Positions 10,915 to 20,900 of a stretch of 31,382 nucleotides of DNA are shown piece by piece. The notes under the pieces were generated by a model that saw only the letters and a list, made by a program, of their open reading frames with translations, searched no databases and was not told the DNA's origin. Position 1 is the first letter of the stretch, and each line of letters starts with the position of its first letter. The DNA is from Psilocybe azurescens (Eukaryota > Basidiomycota > Agaricomycetes > Agaricales > Agrocybaceae): positions 1-31,382 of the forward strand of contig JAJIRX010000024.1 in NCBI GenBank assembly GCA_023853785.1, read 5' to 3'. A program made the translations under genes and the position numbers.

Positions 10915-11246
10915 TGTTGCGAGTGCACCGGCATGATAAAGGCACCTTAGGCGCTGTTTGTCTTTTATTCACCATCATTCCATTATCTCCCCCTTCTTTT
11001 ATTATATGTAGACTATAATCCTTTATTCCATGGGGAGATATATAATATCTTCCCCTCTATGTAGAATACCTCAGTCGCTCTTATTCTGACTGAGGTATGT
11101 ATCTTCTTCTTATATGTACCATATATCATAGATCTGATAAATTAGTAGCTATCTTATCTATTGTATAGGTACATATCAATGACATCTAGTCGCTCTTATT
11201 CTGACTGAGCTATCTTATCTATTGTATAGGTCCAGACTTATCAACA
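10915..11246 (+). repeat. 3' LTR of the copia element
   Basis: 332 bp bounded by TGTTG and CAACA, the expected TG...CA ends. It matches 5500-5825 over its whole length with only scattered differences, so the insertion looks fairly recent. It is followed by the target duplication GTCCC at 11247. Confidence 0.92.
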
Positions 11247-12800
11247 GTCCCTAGTTACTATGAGCAATCGCTAGCCATGTAGGGTTCCAACCCATACTTA
11301 ACAATCCCCAGGGCAGTCCATGGATGACTTATAAAAGCCTGCTTATCAAGTCTAATGGACCTGATGTTGAATATAACAATGGTGATCGCTCATGAAACCA
11401 GGTAGCACCTAATTGCTTAAGATGAACTGCAGTGTTCAATCTCTTATCTCACAAATCACTAGTCCTCAAGTGTTAACACTAGAATTCTTATTCAGAGTAA
11501 ATTCTGATATCAAATCTGGGGTGTAGATTACTTGGTTCCTATTCTAAGATACAGGGCTGTTTTTATAGACTAAATAGATACTTTGGCTTGTGATAATTAA
11601 AAGAGACTAAGAGAAAAGAAGGAAATGGACAGTGTGCTGCCTAGCCTTTGCTGCACCAATTATAATAGTGGACAGTATTAGTTTGCCTGGGCTACGGGCG
11701 CTTATTTGAAGATAACATTGTTGTCCATGCAGCAGTGCCTTCTTGGGTAGCGATCACCTGACTTATTTTATCAGATGGCTCATGGCTAAGGCATGTTGGG
11801 ACTAGATTGCTTAGGGTATATTTCCTAGGAAACCCTACCAAGGCTCCCAAGCACAGTTGCTATTGGTTTAGGACCTCCTGGAACAGCAGGTGCCCTTATC
11901 ATGAGGCAAGTTACCTCTAGTATTGTGTGGCAATCACTGACTGGGTGATTGCTCACTCATGTTGGCTGCATTGCAATTTACAAGTTTTTATAGTTGAATC
12001 TAGTAGACTGCCATATGCTGAGTTGTACACAAGATTTCAATTGCCAATACATTTGGTCCATGGTGCGATCACCCATGTGGCACAGTGATGTCTGATCCCC
12101 AAGCGGTTGATTGCCTAATTTAGTGAACAGCCTTGGTGATGTCTGGACACAGTGATCGCTTTTGCTAATTAATAAGGTTTCCATCACTTGGCAATCACTT
12201 GTTAAGAGACTGATGGGTGTTACCCCTTGTAAGAGCCAAGGTCATTTCTTAGGAGTTCTTCCTTGCATGGGACTAATAGCATGATCAATGGTACGGGCAA
12301 TCGCCTTGGGCACTCAGTTAGGGTTGCTTTGATAGCTGTGTAGGAAACTAAAGGTAGTCTTTGATTTTTAGTGCTGATTAATAGGCCAAACTACACCTTA
12401 GTTGATTTGTAAGGTCTACTATGCTCATTGGCCCACTAGGAAGTGAAGCCTCAAAGCCTAATAGTCTGGTGTATCTCCTACCCTTCACTAGTATAATGTA
12501 CTAGTTTATTACAGATAACAATCGCAAAAATAAGGGCCTCTGTGTCTCCCTATGAATTGTAAGCTCAGAATGGTTTACACCCTTTCACTGCCTCCTCCTC
12601 ATTATGCACCATACCGTATCTTGCACAGCTGGGTGAACTTCTGCGGTATGTATCTTTTCTAGTTTCTCCTCTCTAAGAGTTGACTAAACAAGGAATTTCA
12701 AGGTACAGTCCTGCTGTTGATACTGCCAGGGTTGGCATGCTATTTGTAGGAGTCTCCTCTACCTGCTTTTGTGTATTTATTAAGCCCTCTGTACAAAAAT
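11247..12800. repeat. Non-coding GATCAC-motif repeat, right half
   Basis: Continuation of the tandem and motif-rich DNA interrupted by the copia insertion; it begins with the target duplication GTCCC. GATCAC, GATCGC, AATCAC and AATCGC words recur near 11265, 11382, 11452, 11751, 11930, 12064, 12151, 12189, 12298 and 12516. No open frame longer than 69 codons occurs and I see no domain, tRNA or terminal repeat. It could be the long non-coding part of a larger element whose ends I cannot fix. Confidence 0.5.
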
Positions 12801-12806
12801 TATATA

Positions 12807-13022
12807 CAGTAACTCAAAAAACTGTCCAGATGTTTTTGAAATTGACCTTAAATTGACTATAACACCATGTAATCTGCATAAAATTATATGATTTAAAATG
12901 TACTGGAAAGCCCTGGATCACAGCTTTCAGGGGATATAACATATGGTTGTATTTTTGTTTGGTTCATTTATTATTATTAAACACTTTATAAAAATAACAC
13001 ATCTGGACAGTTTCTTTGTGGC
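12807..13022 (+). repeat. Left terminal inverted repeat of the Tc1-like element
   Basis: About 216 bp, inverted relative to 14169-14380. Shared blocks include CAGTAACTCAAAAA, GACTATAACACCATGTAATC, AAAGCCCTGGATCA, TTTATTATTATTAAACACTT and CATCTGGACAGTTTCTTTG. Differences are scattered substitutions, so the two ends have diverged for some time. Confidence 0.88.
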
Positions 13023-13339
13023 CCATTGGAATCAACACAATAAGGTTTTTAAATTGTAAACATGTTAAAAAATATCAGGTGAATGAAAACATGTTTGAGG
13101 TATATAACCAAGACTAAAATGTACATTCCTCCAAGTTTATAGCCCATTACTCTCTGCTACACAGTTGTGCATCCTCTCTCTTCTAAATTATGCTCTGATA
13201 TCATCTTTATGCTGGAAAATAGTGATTCTATTTGTAAAATTGATGTGAAACTTAGTGTTTTGAAGTCTACTATTTGGGTGATATGTTTTAGAATATAGTT
13301 ATTTATAAAAAAAAATCATAAAGGCCATTTTTCTCAGCT

Positions 13340-14152
13340 CACTCTTACTACCTAGTTCAACTTGTCCTCACTGGAAAGGCTGATACTGCTACACAACTCT
13401 GCTGCCAGCTTCTCTATAATCAACATATCTATCTCCATTCAAACCATTCAAAATTTCTTAAAAAAGAGGATCTTGTAACAAGTCAAGGTCAAAAAGCCAT
13501 TCTTCTCCAAGAACCATGAAAGGCTTACTTGAAATTTGTCCAGAAGTATGAAAACTGAACAGAAAAGACTGGAAACATGTTATATTCACAGATGAGACCA
13601 AGATCAATTGAATTGGGTCAGGTGAGCAGTGGTGTGGAAAGAGGCTGGTTTTTCTTTCTAAACTTGGCATGTACAGAAAACCATCAAATTTGGAGGATGA
13701 TATATGATAACAACAAGTGGTGTTGGCTATATATGTAGCATAGAAGGCAAGATGGATGAAAACTCTATGTGAGCATTTTAGATGACCATGTCTTTCAAAC
13801 TCTGGAGTATTACAACTTTGATCAGGATGATTTCATCTTTCAGCAAGATAATGACCTCAAGTACATCCAAAAAAAGGCTCAGAAAAGGCTTAAAGACCAT
13901 AAAACAGAGCTTTTTAACTGCCAGAATAATATATAGACCTCAATTTCAATTAGAATTTTGTGGCATATTCTAAAAATGTGCTTTGCAGAATACAAAAATG
14001 CTCCAAAAGGTATCCAGAAGTTGTAAAGCAGAATACTGGAGGTGGGAGAAAATACCCAGGAAAACTGTGTGAAATTAGTCAATATCATGTCTAGAGGAGT
14101 TTTAGATGTTTTGAAGACAAAGTGGGATCACACAAAATACTATTTTATATAG
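13340..14152 (+). pseudogene. Tc1/mariner DD34E transposase remnant
   Basis: Transposase of the Tc1 family, which cuts and re-inserts the element. The first catalytic Asp is in VIFTDETKIN (Asp at 13591), the second in FIFQQDND (Asp at 13847). The third acidic residue should sit 35 codons on, at 13952, where the frame reads ISIRILWHILK; the position of Glu in the family motif NPIEHLW holds Arg (AGA). The spacing is the DD34E of Tc1 elements. The C-terminus (VLKTKWDHTKYYFI) ends at TAG 14150. In-frame stops and shifts occur between the blocks (for example TGA after FVQKYEN near 13555 and TAG near 13735), and the N-terminal DNA-binding helices near 13340-13540 are only partly readable. The copy is inactive as written. 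Confidence 0.85.
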
Positions 14153-14168
14153 ATACCCATATTCAACA

Positions 14169-14380
14169 GGCCGCAAAGAAACTGTCCAGATGTGTTATTT
14201 TATAAAGTGTTTAATAATAATAAATAAACCAAACAAATACAAACATATGTTATATCTACTGAAAGCGTGATCCAGGGCTTTCCAATATATTTTAAGTCAT
14301 ATAATTCCATGCAGATTACATGGTGTTATAGTCAATTTAAGTTCAATTGCAAAAACATCCAGACAGTTTTTGAGTCACTG
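14169..14380 (-). repeat. Right terminal inverted repeat of the Tc1-like element
   Basis: About 212 bp, the inverted partner of 12807-13022, starting GGCCGCAAAGAAACTGTCCA at its inner end and ending GTTTTTGAGTCACTG at the TA target site. Confidence 0.88.
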
Positions 14381-14382
14381 TA

Positions 14383-14634
14383 TGTCTTCAAAATTATATG
14401 GCTTCCCTGCAAGTACTCATATGCTAATGCTAATTGGAATTTTTAACATCCCAAGCACCGCTGTTTTTGAGGTGGGCACACATTGGGTAACATAGTGGGC
14501 AATGAGTCAGCACTCATCAGGTGATGAGCAGGTGCATAATTCAAAGGGAGACCTGTAGATGAACTATGGTCAATCTACAATGTACATATTTTATAGTACC
14601 TTTGTAGTTGAACTACATAGAATTTCGAGGTCTT
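14383..14634. other. Spacer between the Tc1-like and MITE-like elements
   Basis: No gene. The word CCTTTGTAGTTGAACTACA near 14609 belongs to the same palindrome family as 15765-16200, so this spacer and that region were probably joined before the MITE-like element inserted. Confidence 0.4.
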
Positions 14635-14636
14635 TA

Positions 14637-15724
14637 CACTCCCCCACAGGTACTGATTGGAATTTTATTTGGCAGTGTCCCTGCCAAATTAGCAGTAAAA
14701 TGTCCATATTTTTCTGACCAGATTCCAATCAGAACCACTGGTACCGACCGGTTCCACTGTTACCAAGTCTGACCAAAATCCAACTGGAATCCAAGTGGAA
14801 TTCATCAAATTTAAAACCCAATTAGACCCAATTCTGAGTGGAATCTGAATGGTACCAAGCGGAACCATATTATGTCAGCATACTATTTACAGCTCAGCAA
14901 GTAATAACACAAAAAGTATACATAGATCTTAACAGTTTGTGACAAATTTGGTATTGTTAGAATTGTAAAATTCAGGAGAATATGTTTACATAATAGTTAT
15001 ATAAAATTAAACAATTTCTGGTAAAGAAATACCCATTTTTCGTATAAATCTGTGCTTAAATAATCCAAATTTCTTGAATAAAATTAATCTTTGTATTCCA
15101 TTAATTTCTATAATTGCAACACTATTAAATATAGCTAACAGAGTGCTATTTTGTTGCAAAGTGGTTTACAATGTCTATATATATTCAAATTTACAGTATT
15201 TTGTATATTGAACATGTTGACATAATATTCAAACGATGATGTAATTCCATGTGCATTGCCCTCAGTTTTCTGATCATTTTGATATATAATATGTGGGTAT
15301 AGCTTCAGAGGAAGTGCCAGAATATATTATTGGGTGTTGTAAAGAATAGTATATAATTCATAAAATGTTGAGAATACTACAAGCAATAATAGTGTAGTTG
15401 GTAAAGCATATATAGAATTAATATATATAAAGCTGTTGGTTCAATTTCTGTTGAGTGTATTTTATAATTTCACATTTATTACAAATATCATGTTACCTGT
15501 ATGGATTACTTAAGAGCTTATGTAAGAAATATTATGTAATACTGACTAAGCATACAATATCATGTGATTTCAATACATTATTTATAAGCTTATGTAAGCA
15601 ATTTATTATGTAAAGCTGGCTAAGCATTGTTTTTGTGCGGTAAGTACATTCTGAGAAATTCTGACTGGGTCTGACTGGGTCCAAGTGGTTCCAACCAGTT
15701 CCAACCAGTACTGGTGGGGCACTG
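14637..15724. mobile_element. Non-autonomous MITE-like element with TA-flanked inverted ends
   Basis: About 1.09 kb. The left end reads CACTCCCCCACAGGTACTGA and the right end, inverted, CAGTGCCCCACCAGTACTGG; both continue TTGGAA. TA lies outside each end (14635-14636 and 15725-15726), as for Tc1/mariner-related elements. Subterminal DNA on both sides is full of GGTTCCA, CCAACTGG and CCAAGTGG words. The interior is AT-rich with no reading frame above 70 codons, so movement would depend on a transposase from elsewhere. Confidence 0.7.
15390..15448 (+). promoter_or_regulatory. tRNA-like pol III promoter elements (A box and B box)
   Basis: TAGTGTAGTTGGTAAAGC at 15390-15407 resembles the D-arm/A box of a tRNA, and GGTTCAATTTC at 15438-15448 resembles the B box (consensus GGTTCGANTCC). 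The spacing of about 30 bases between them fits a tRNA. The D stem does not pair fully and I could not fold a complete cloverleaf, so this is not called a tRNA gene. It could be a tRNA-derived SINE head or a chance match. Confidence 0.3.
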
Positions 15725-15726
15725 TA

Positions 15727-16387
15727 AAGTACTGGGAATTTCATAGATAGTAATATATTTTATATGTTTTGTACCATACAAAGTACCTTTGTATTTCAAA
15801 TATAAATTAATTCTGAAAGTCATTTGATATTTGAACTACAAATTGGCCAACAAGGGAACCTTGTGTTTAAAATATTAATTCATATTCAAAGGTCCTTTGA
15901 AGATTCCTCAAAATTAAAAATACAAAATTTCTTTGAAGATAGGTATGTAGTTAAAATATTTGGGTGCCGAAGAGGGTGTCCCAAATTTGATATATAGTGG
16001 GTGCTATAAACTCATTTTGTATTTAAAATTTTTAATATCTTACAAAGCTTCTTTGTAGATTGACATATATGTAAGATTTTATACTAAATTCAAAATTCCT
16101 GACATAAAATATGTTTTACAATCTTTAAAATAAATTTGTATTTAATATGTTTTGCGACCCTAAATTTACCCCTTCAAAGGTCGCCTGAATATTGAAACCC
16201 CAATGTGTGTGGCAGCTGTAGTAACATTGAATCGCGAATTGGGACTGGATAACAAACCACAATGCATCAGCAGTGCAGCACGTGATAATTGGTAAATACC
16301 TCTAGGCCCAGCAGCCAGCCTGAGCCAACTCCGATTCAATATGTAATGTGCTGGAATGTGATTGTGAATAGGCGAGCATGAGTATGA
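15727..16387. repeat. AT-rich DNA with recurrent CAAAGG/CCTTTG palindromes
   Basis: Gene-free. Short near-palindromes of one type recur: ACAAAGTACCTTTGT (15779), AAGGGAACCTT (15855), TTCAAAGGTCCTTTGAA (15886), ACAAAGCTTCTTTGT (16045) and TCAAAGGTCGCCTGA (16175). The same word family occurs left of the MITE-like element. No coding sequence or defined ends were found. Confidence 0.45.
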
Positions 16388-17020
16388 TCAACCAAAGTCC
16401 AGGAGTGAATGAAGGAATGTGATTATGACTCTCAATCTCGGAGTCTGAGTGTGAATATGGGTGACAGAGTGTGAATATATGACATTGATTTGAATGTGAG
16501 AGTGTTGCATTTGGGGCACCCTCCCACAGAGGCTCCTCCGTGTCAGTACATTGAACCCATTACACCTTAGTGTTTGCATTTTCAGGACATTTGGTAATGC
16601 CGTCATGTTTTTGGTATCTTGAATAGGGCATACAATTATGTGGGTATATTTAGTCTCTGATGATCCCAAAAGATGTTTCAGAATCGGTGGTGTCTGATTT
16701 TCCGCACACCAGATGTGATTGACCATGTTCTCGGAATTCTCAACGTCTGAAATTATTGAAATATTCTGGTCGACGCTGTCTCTACTGTTTCCTGAGATAC
16801 GCTCATCAGATCTCCATACTAATCGGGTACTTTGTTCATAATGTCCAGTTGCCTGATTCTCAAATCGAGATACTACTGTGACAGATAATGGTGTAAATGG
16901 TGTAAAAATAGTATCCTTGCTGACGGGATGACAAACTGGACTCAAAAGGGTTGCCGGTCTCCTGCTGCAGTCACCATTTTTATTAAACAAATTTCCATTG
17001 ACGGATACCTCTTTCATCAA
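16388..17020 (-). CDS. Open 210-codon frame, function unknown
   Basis: Single uninterrupted minus-strand frame from ATG 17020 to the stop at 16388. The protein is Asn/Ser/Thr-rich with scattered Cys and His (CSRRPATLLSPVCHPVSK, NMVNHIWCAENQTPP, CGRVPQMQHSHIQ). I recognise no domain, signal peptide or membrane segment. It stands out because every recognisable gene nearby is frameshifted while this frame stays open in fairly AT-rich DNA. It could be a young or single-exon gene, or a chance frame; I could not identify a homologous family. Confidence 0.3.
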   Translation of the reverse strand: MMKEVSVNGNLFNKNGDCSRRPATLLSPVCHPVSKDTIFTPFTPLSVTVVSRFENQATGHYEQSTRLVWRSDERISGNSRDSVDQNISIISDVENSENMVNHIWCAENQTPPILKHLLGSSETKYTHIIVCPIQDTKNMTALPNVLKMQTLRCNGFNVLTRRSLCGRVPQMQHSHIQINVIYSHSVTHIHTQTPRLRVIITFLHSLLDFG

Positions 17021-17934
17021 AGTACTTAGTTGTTTAAATCAATCCACATAATACCTGTAGTCGTGTCAATCTATCATTTTATTTATTTGATCTAAGCTGA
17101 GGATTCACTCGATTTCGTGATTTGGGCTATGTTTCATTCTCCTAGAAGTAGCAAGATGATACACGTTCAAATCAAAGCTCCTTAAACGATCACCGAATAC
17201 ATAAACGGATGAAGGGTTCGATGAACAAAAGAAAGGTATACTCCGTACGGGCTTACTAAGCTGCAGGATGTTTTATGAGACAATGGAGACAGTTCGGATT
17301 GTTCAGTTGTGCCGTCTCACTATAGCGATGTTGTTGTGCTATGGGCATAAACTACAAGACAGCTGATAACTTACCTATAGAGTGCAACCGCTCTCTCTCA
17401 AATACCAGATATGCTATGCAGTTTGCTTGTAATAGACAAGAATATTCCTGGAATGTACATCAGGAAAGCAGGACAAATCCTATTTAGCAATACGACGTTT
17501 ACAAACCTGTCACATCATTATAACACGCAGATATCAACTCATAACCATATATCTATGACATATAATATTATTTTTGTAATATAAAGTAAATATAATATGA
17601 TAAGTACATTATAACTAGATTGCAAGGTCATGTAAGATGTTAAACGGTTTATAGATTGGGTACAATATTGTTTCTGTAACGTAAAGCAAATATAATATGG
17701 CAAAGACAATATAATTAGATTGTAAAGTGGCTGCCAGGTTCACCAAAAATCATAATATGCATGTCAGATGTTAGACAATTTATAACTCATCATCGTCCTT
17801 CAGCAGGGTTGTACGCAGGATATGAGATGGGCACAATATGGCATACAAATTATATTTAATTATCATAGTGAAATATCCTTGACATAGGCGTAAAATTTCC
17901 AAGTGAGCCGGGTGTGTAGGTCAACATAAATAGG
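17021..17934. other. Region downstream of the Plavaka pseudogene
   Basis: Gene-free stretch between the 210-codon frame and the transposase stop. It should contain the 3' end of the Plavaka element, but I could not find a terminal repeat matching any sequence upstream of the transposase. CACTATAGCGATG at 17330 begins with CACTA, without a partner. A direct repeat is annotated separately. Confidence 0.35.
17559..17790. repeat. Imperfect direct repeat, period about 110 bp
   Basis: Two copies in tandem, starting near 17559 (TAATATTATTTTTGTAATAT) and 17669 (CAATATTGTTTCTGTAACGT). Both continue with AAAG.AAATATAATATG, ATTATAACTAGATTG or ATATAATTAGATTG, and end with CATGTAAGATGTTAAACG or CATGTCAGATGTTAGACA followed by TTTATA. 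The second copy has an insertion near 17740. Confidence 0.65.
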
Positions 17935-20900
17935 CTACAGTGAGGCGTAGCCATAATCCTCTTCTCCTTCCTCTTCCTCATCACCACTGCAACCAAAATC
18001 ATGGACCTCATCCCCATCGCTTTGGTCCCCACCTTCATCATCATCATCATTATCTTCATCGTTGTCGCTCTTCGCCATCTTCTTCGTCATCATCGTTGTC
18101 ATCTTCATTTCCTTCCAGTTCCAGATCCTCATTCATGGCGCTACAGGGGTCGCTCTTCGTCATCCTCTTCTTCCACTTCCATTTCCTCAGAGCTTGGGTC
18201 AATGGAATCAAATCCGGGTACTTCCTGCTGAGGGGTATTCTTCAAATGACCGATGCCACCACCAAAGTAACGCATAATCATATCTCAATCAACAAAACTG
18301 AGAGTATTCAGCTGTTAGTAATACATCAAAGCAGGGACCACCTGACGTCCACTCACATGTTTACGTAGAAGTTTAACCAGTCTTCTTTATTGTCAGAATC
18401 AAGGCATCGAGCAATGCTACAGGGCCAAGGAAGGAGATCAGGACTCCGACCAGCTTCAAAGGCCGGAATCAAGTGACAACCGCGCACTACAATAGCAGGA
18501 TCAACAAAACTGAAAGCAAATTCATCTGTGGATTCTACAAAGCCAATTTTGGGTAGGCGTGCTCGACGAAATCCTGAACGATAGCCGGGTTCCTCGCCAA
18601 ACCAACGGACCCAAAGAAAATCCATGCATTTGACGGTTTTGGCATCAGGAATCACTGGATTCTCAGCCCAAACGTTGGCATGGTAGACTCCAATGACTCT
18701 CGCATACCAGTAGGGTTCAGCACCTTCCTCGTTAATAGGAGAGCGCAGCATAATATCTGGGTGTGAATGAGGGTGGACAGTGTCCCACTGCCGCTGTAAG
18801 TCGTAGCTAGTGTAATAGATGCGGCATGTCTGAACAGAATAAATCTTGTTTCCGACAAAGCGTATGGAGTTGCGATCTAAATCCGTGAATTCTTCGTGCA
18901 TGTCGGCATCAAATTCACGGCCGGTTAGTCGTCCTAATAAATGATCTTGAAGCTTCAGTAAAAATTTCTTCAAAGTCTCAGTAAGTCCATGAGTTATAAA
19001 TCACAAAAGCGTTAATCGAGAAAACGTACATGATAAGCAGGGTCGCTCCTGTTATTGCGCAGGGTGCCACGGATATCCTGAGGGTGACTTTTAGACAGAG
19101 AGATATAGTATCTCAGCTCTGGGTCACCATCCGGTTGGTTGTTGACGTGACCTGTTGTTTTCTGCTTGGTATGGCCGTGAAGCCGCTTCATATCAAAGGC
19201 CAAACGAGCACGTTCAAGCCTTTTATAACGCTTAGCAATTTGGCGCTCGGCATTGCGCTTGTTTGTCGATCCATACATGTGCTTAATGACTTTATGAGCA
19301 AGTTCACCCTGTTGATTAAAAAAAATAAGAATAAATAAAATACATAGAGAGAAATTACTGACGACTTGGGTTGAAAACCCATCCGCTCCACCAAAAAAGG
19401 CGGATAGCACGAACGTAGTCTCCGGAGCACATGCCATTTGTAAGTGAAGAGATTCAGGGTTTTGGATTTCTTGCTGGATGTATTACCTGCCACAGCTTTC
19501 TCCTTCCCTTGCCAGACATCTGGCGCCTCTGTCGTGCCCCTGCTTCCTTTGGGAGTTCGACCGTTGCAAAAGCGGACTGTGTGGTGTCCCTAAACTTCCG
19601 TGTTAACTTCCCAAGCTCCGTTGTAACCTGTTCAAGATGCTGTAGAGTACTCTCGGTATGTAGTCGAAGTTTTGCAAACGCATGCCATTCTGCTGTTCGG
19701 TATAAGAGCGCCATGAGGATTGGAATTATATGGCTCTTGCAAAAGTCCTTCAAACACTGGAATACTGCACTAAAGAACAAGTTAGTACTCAACGTTTTCT
19801 TCTTTCATGCCAGAATTGCTGGTCTTACCTGTAATAGGTCCTCAAAATCGCTGCTGCGAGTTTCTTCATCTCTGAGGCATTTGTTGCAAATCGTCTGATT
19901 GTACTTGACCCAAACGTTGGTACACCCCAAAACCTTGTCGATGCGGAAAAGTTTATTAGTTTTCAATAGATAAAAATGCTGGAGTGGGCGTACCGTTGAT
20001 CCAGCTTAGCAACCAAACTGCCATCAGGGGCAACAGCATACAGAATTCGAATTAAGTGGGTAAAGAGCGCTTTCCAGACACCCAACTCAAACTCGTGCAA
20101 AAGATCAACAACAAGCATCCGCGGGATGTCAAAATCGCAGCCAATTTTATCAATAAAGGCATTCTAAGACCGAAACATGAAGCTTGAATAAATGAATATC
20201 AGGGAACTTGACTCACCAGTGTTGGGACAGAAGAAGTCACCTTGAGGAGCCGATTGACAGCGGTACCGCAATGGCCACTGCAGACTTGTAGATGGCATTC
20301 CGAGCAATTTGAACGCTGTCTAAAAGGTATTTACGAGCCATTGTAAGTCGAGATTTAATGTCATTCTTTGTGCCCATCTGGTCAAATTTTGATTTCGAAC
20401 GAGACACCGAGGGCACGGGCAAAGGCCTTTGTCTCGTATGGTGGCAAGCAAAACTCTGTCAAAAGGATTGATTAACTCAACAGTTCGTTGAAAGAAAGGA
20501 ATCCACTTACTTCTCAGGATAATCTGCAGAATATGTAAAGAATCGGGGTATACCCGGCGCGAATACCGTCAGCGCATTTGACTACCATTCCATATTTATA
20601 TGCATGAACAAAATCTGCGCTTCTAGTAAAATTTCCAGACACCATGCATAAGCTCACGGCAATGCGTTGTGGAGGTCTTTTTTTTGCGCGGCCCCATTTA
20701 CTGCAGAAAGAGGCGGCAAAGTCCTGGAATGAATCAGGAAGAGAAGGAATATATGCAATGTGCTGGCAAGCACCCGAGTTTGGCTGTCCACGAATGTATT
20801 TCAAACATTCCCAAAAAGTAGATAGATTGGCCAGAGCTTTGCGGTACCAAAGTTTGCAAGGTGAGTGCTGTCAGACCAGAACATGAGGGCAGCTACGACC

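Larger units (their letters stand above)
12807..14380 (+). mobile_element. Tc1/mariner-like element with about 215-bp terminal inverted repeats
   Basis: 1,574-bp DNA transposon flanked by TA (12805-12806 and 14381-14382), the Tc1/mariner target site. The ends read CAGTAACTCAAAAAACTGTC (left) and, inverted, CAGTGACTCAAAAACTGTCT (right). The inverted repeats run about 12807-13022 and 14169-14380. Each carries the word ACTGTCCAGATG near its outer end and its inverse CATCTGGACAGT at its inner end. The interior holds a broken Tc1-type transposase on the plus strand. Confidence 0.88.

Noticed and set aside
15390..15460. Functional tRNA gene
   Set aside because: A-box and B-box words are present, but the D stem does not pair well and no acceptor stem could be folded, so only a tRNA-like promoter is reported.
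17330..17342. CACTATAGCGATG as the 3' end of the Plavaka element
   Set aside because: Only the first bases fit the CACTA pattern; no inverted partner or target duplication upstream of the transposase was found.
17940..18230. Plus-strand Ser/His/Pro-rich frames of 142 and 76 codons
   Set aside because: They are antisense to the acidic tail of the Plavaka transposase, whose GAT/GAA codons read as CAT/TTC on the other strand.
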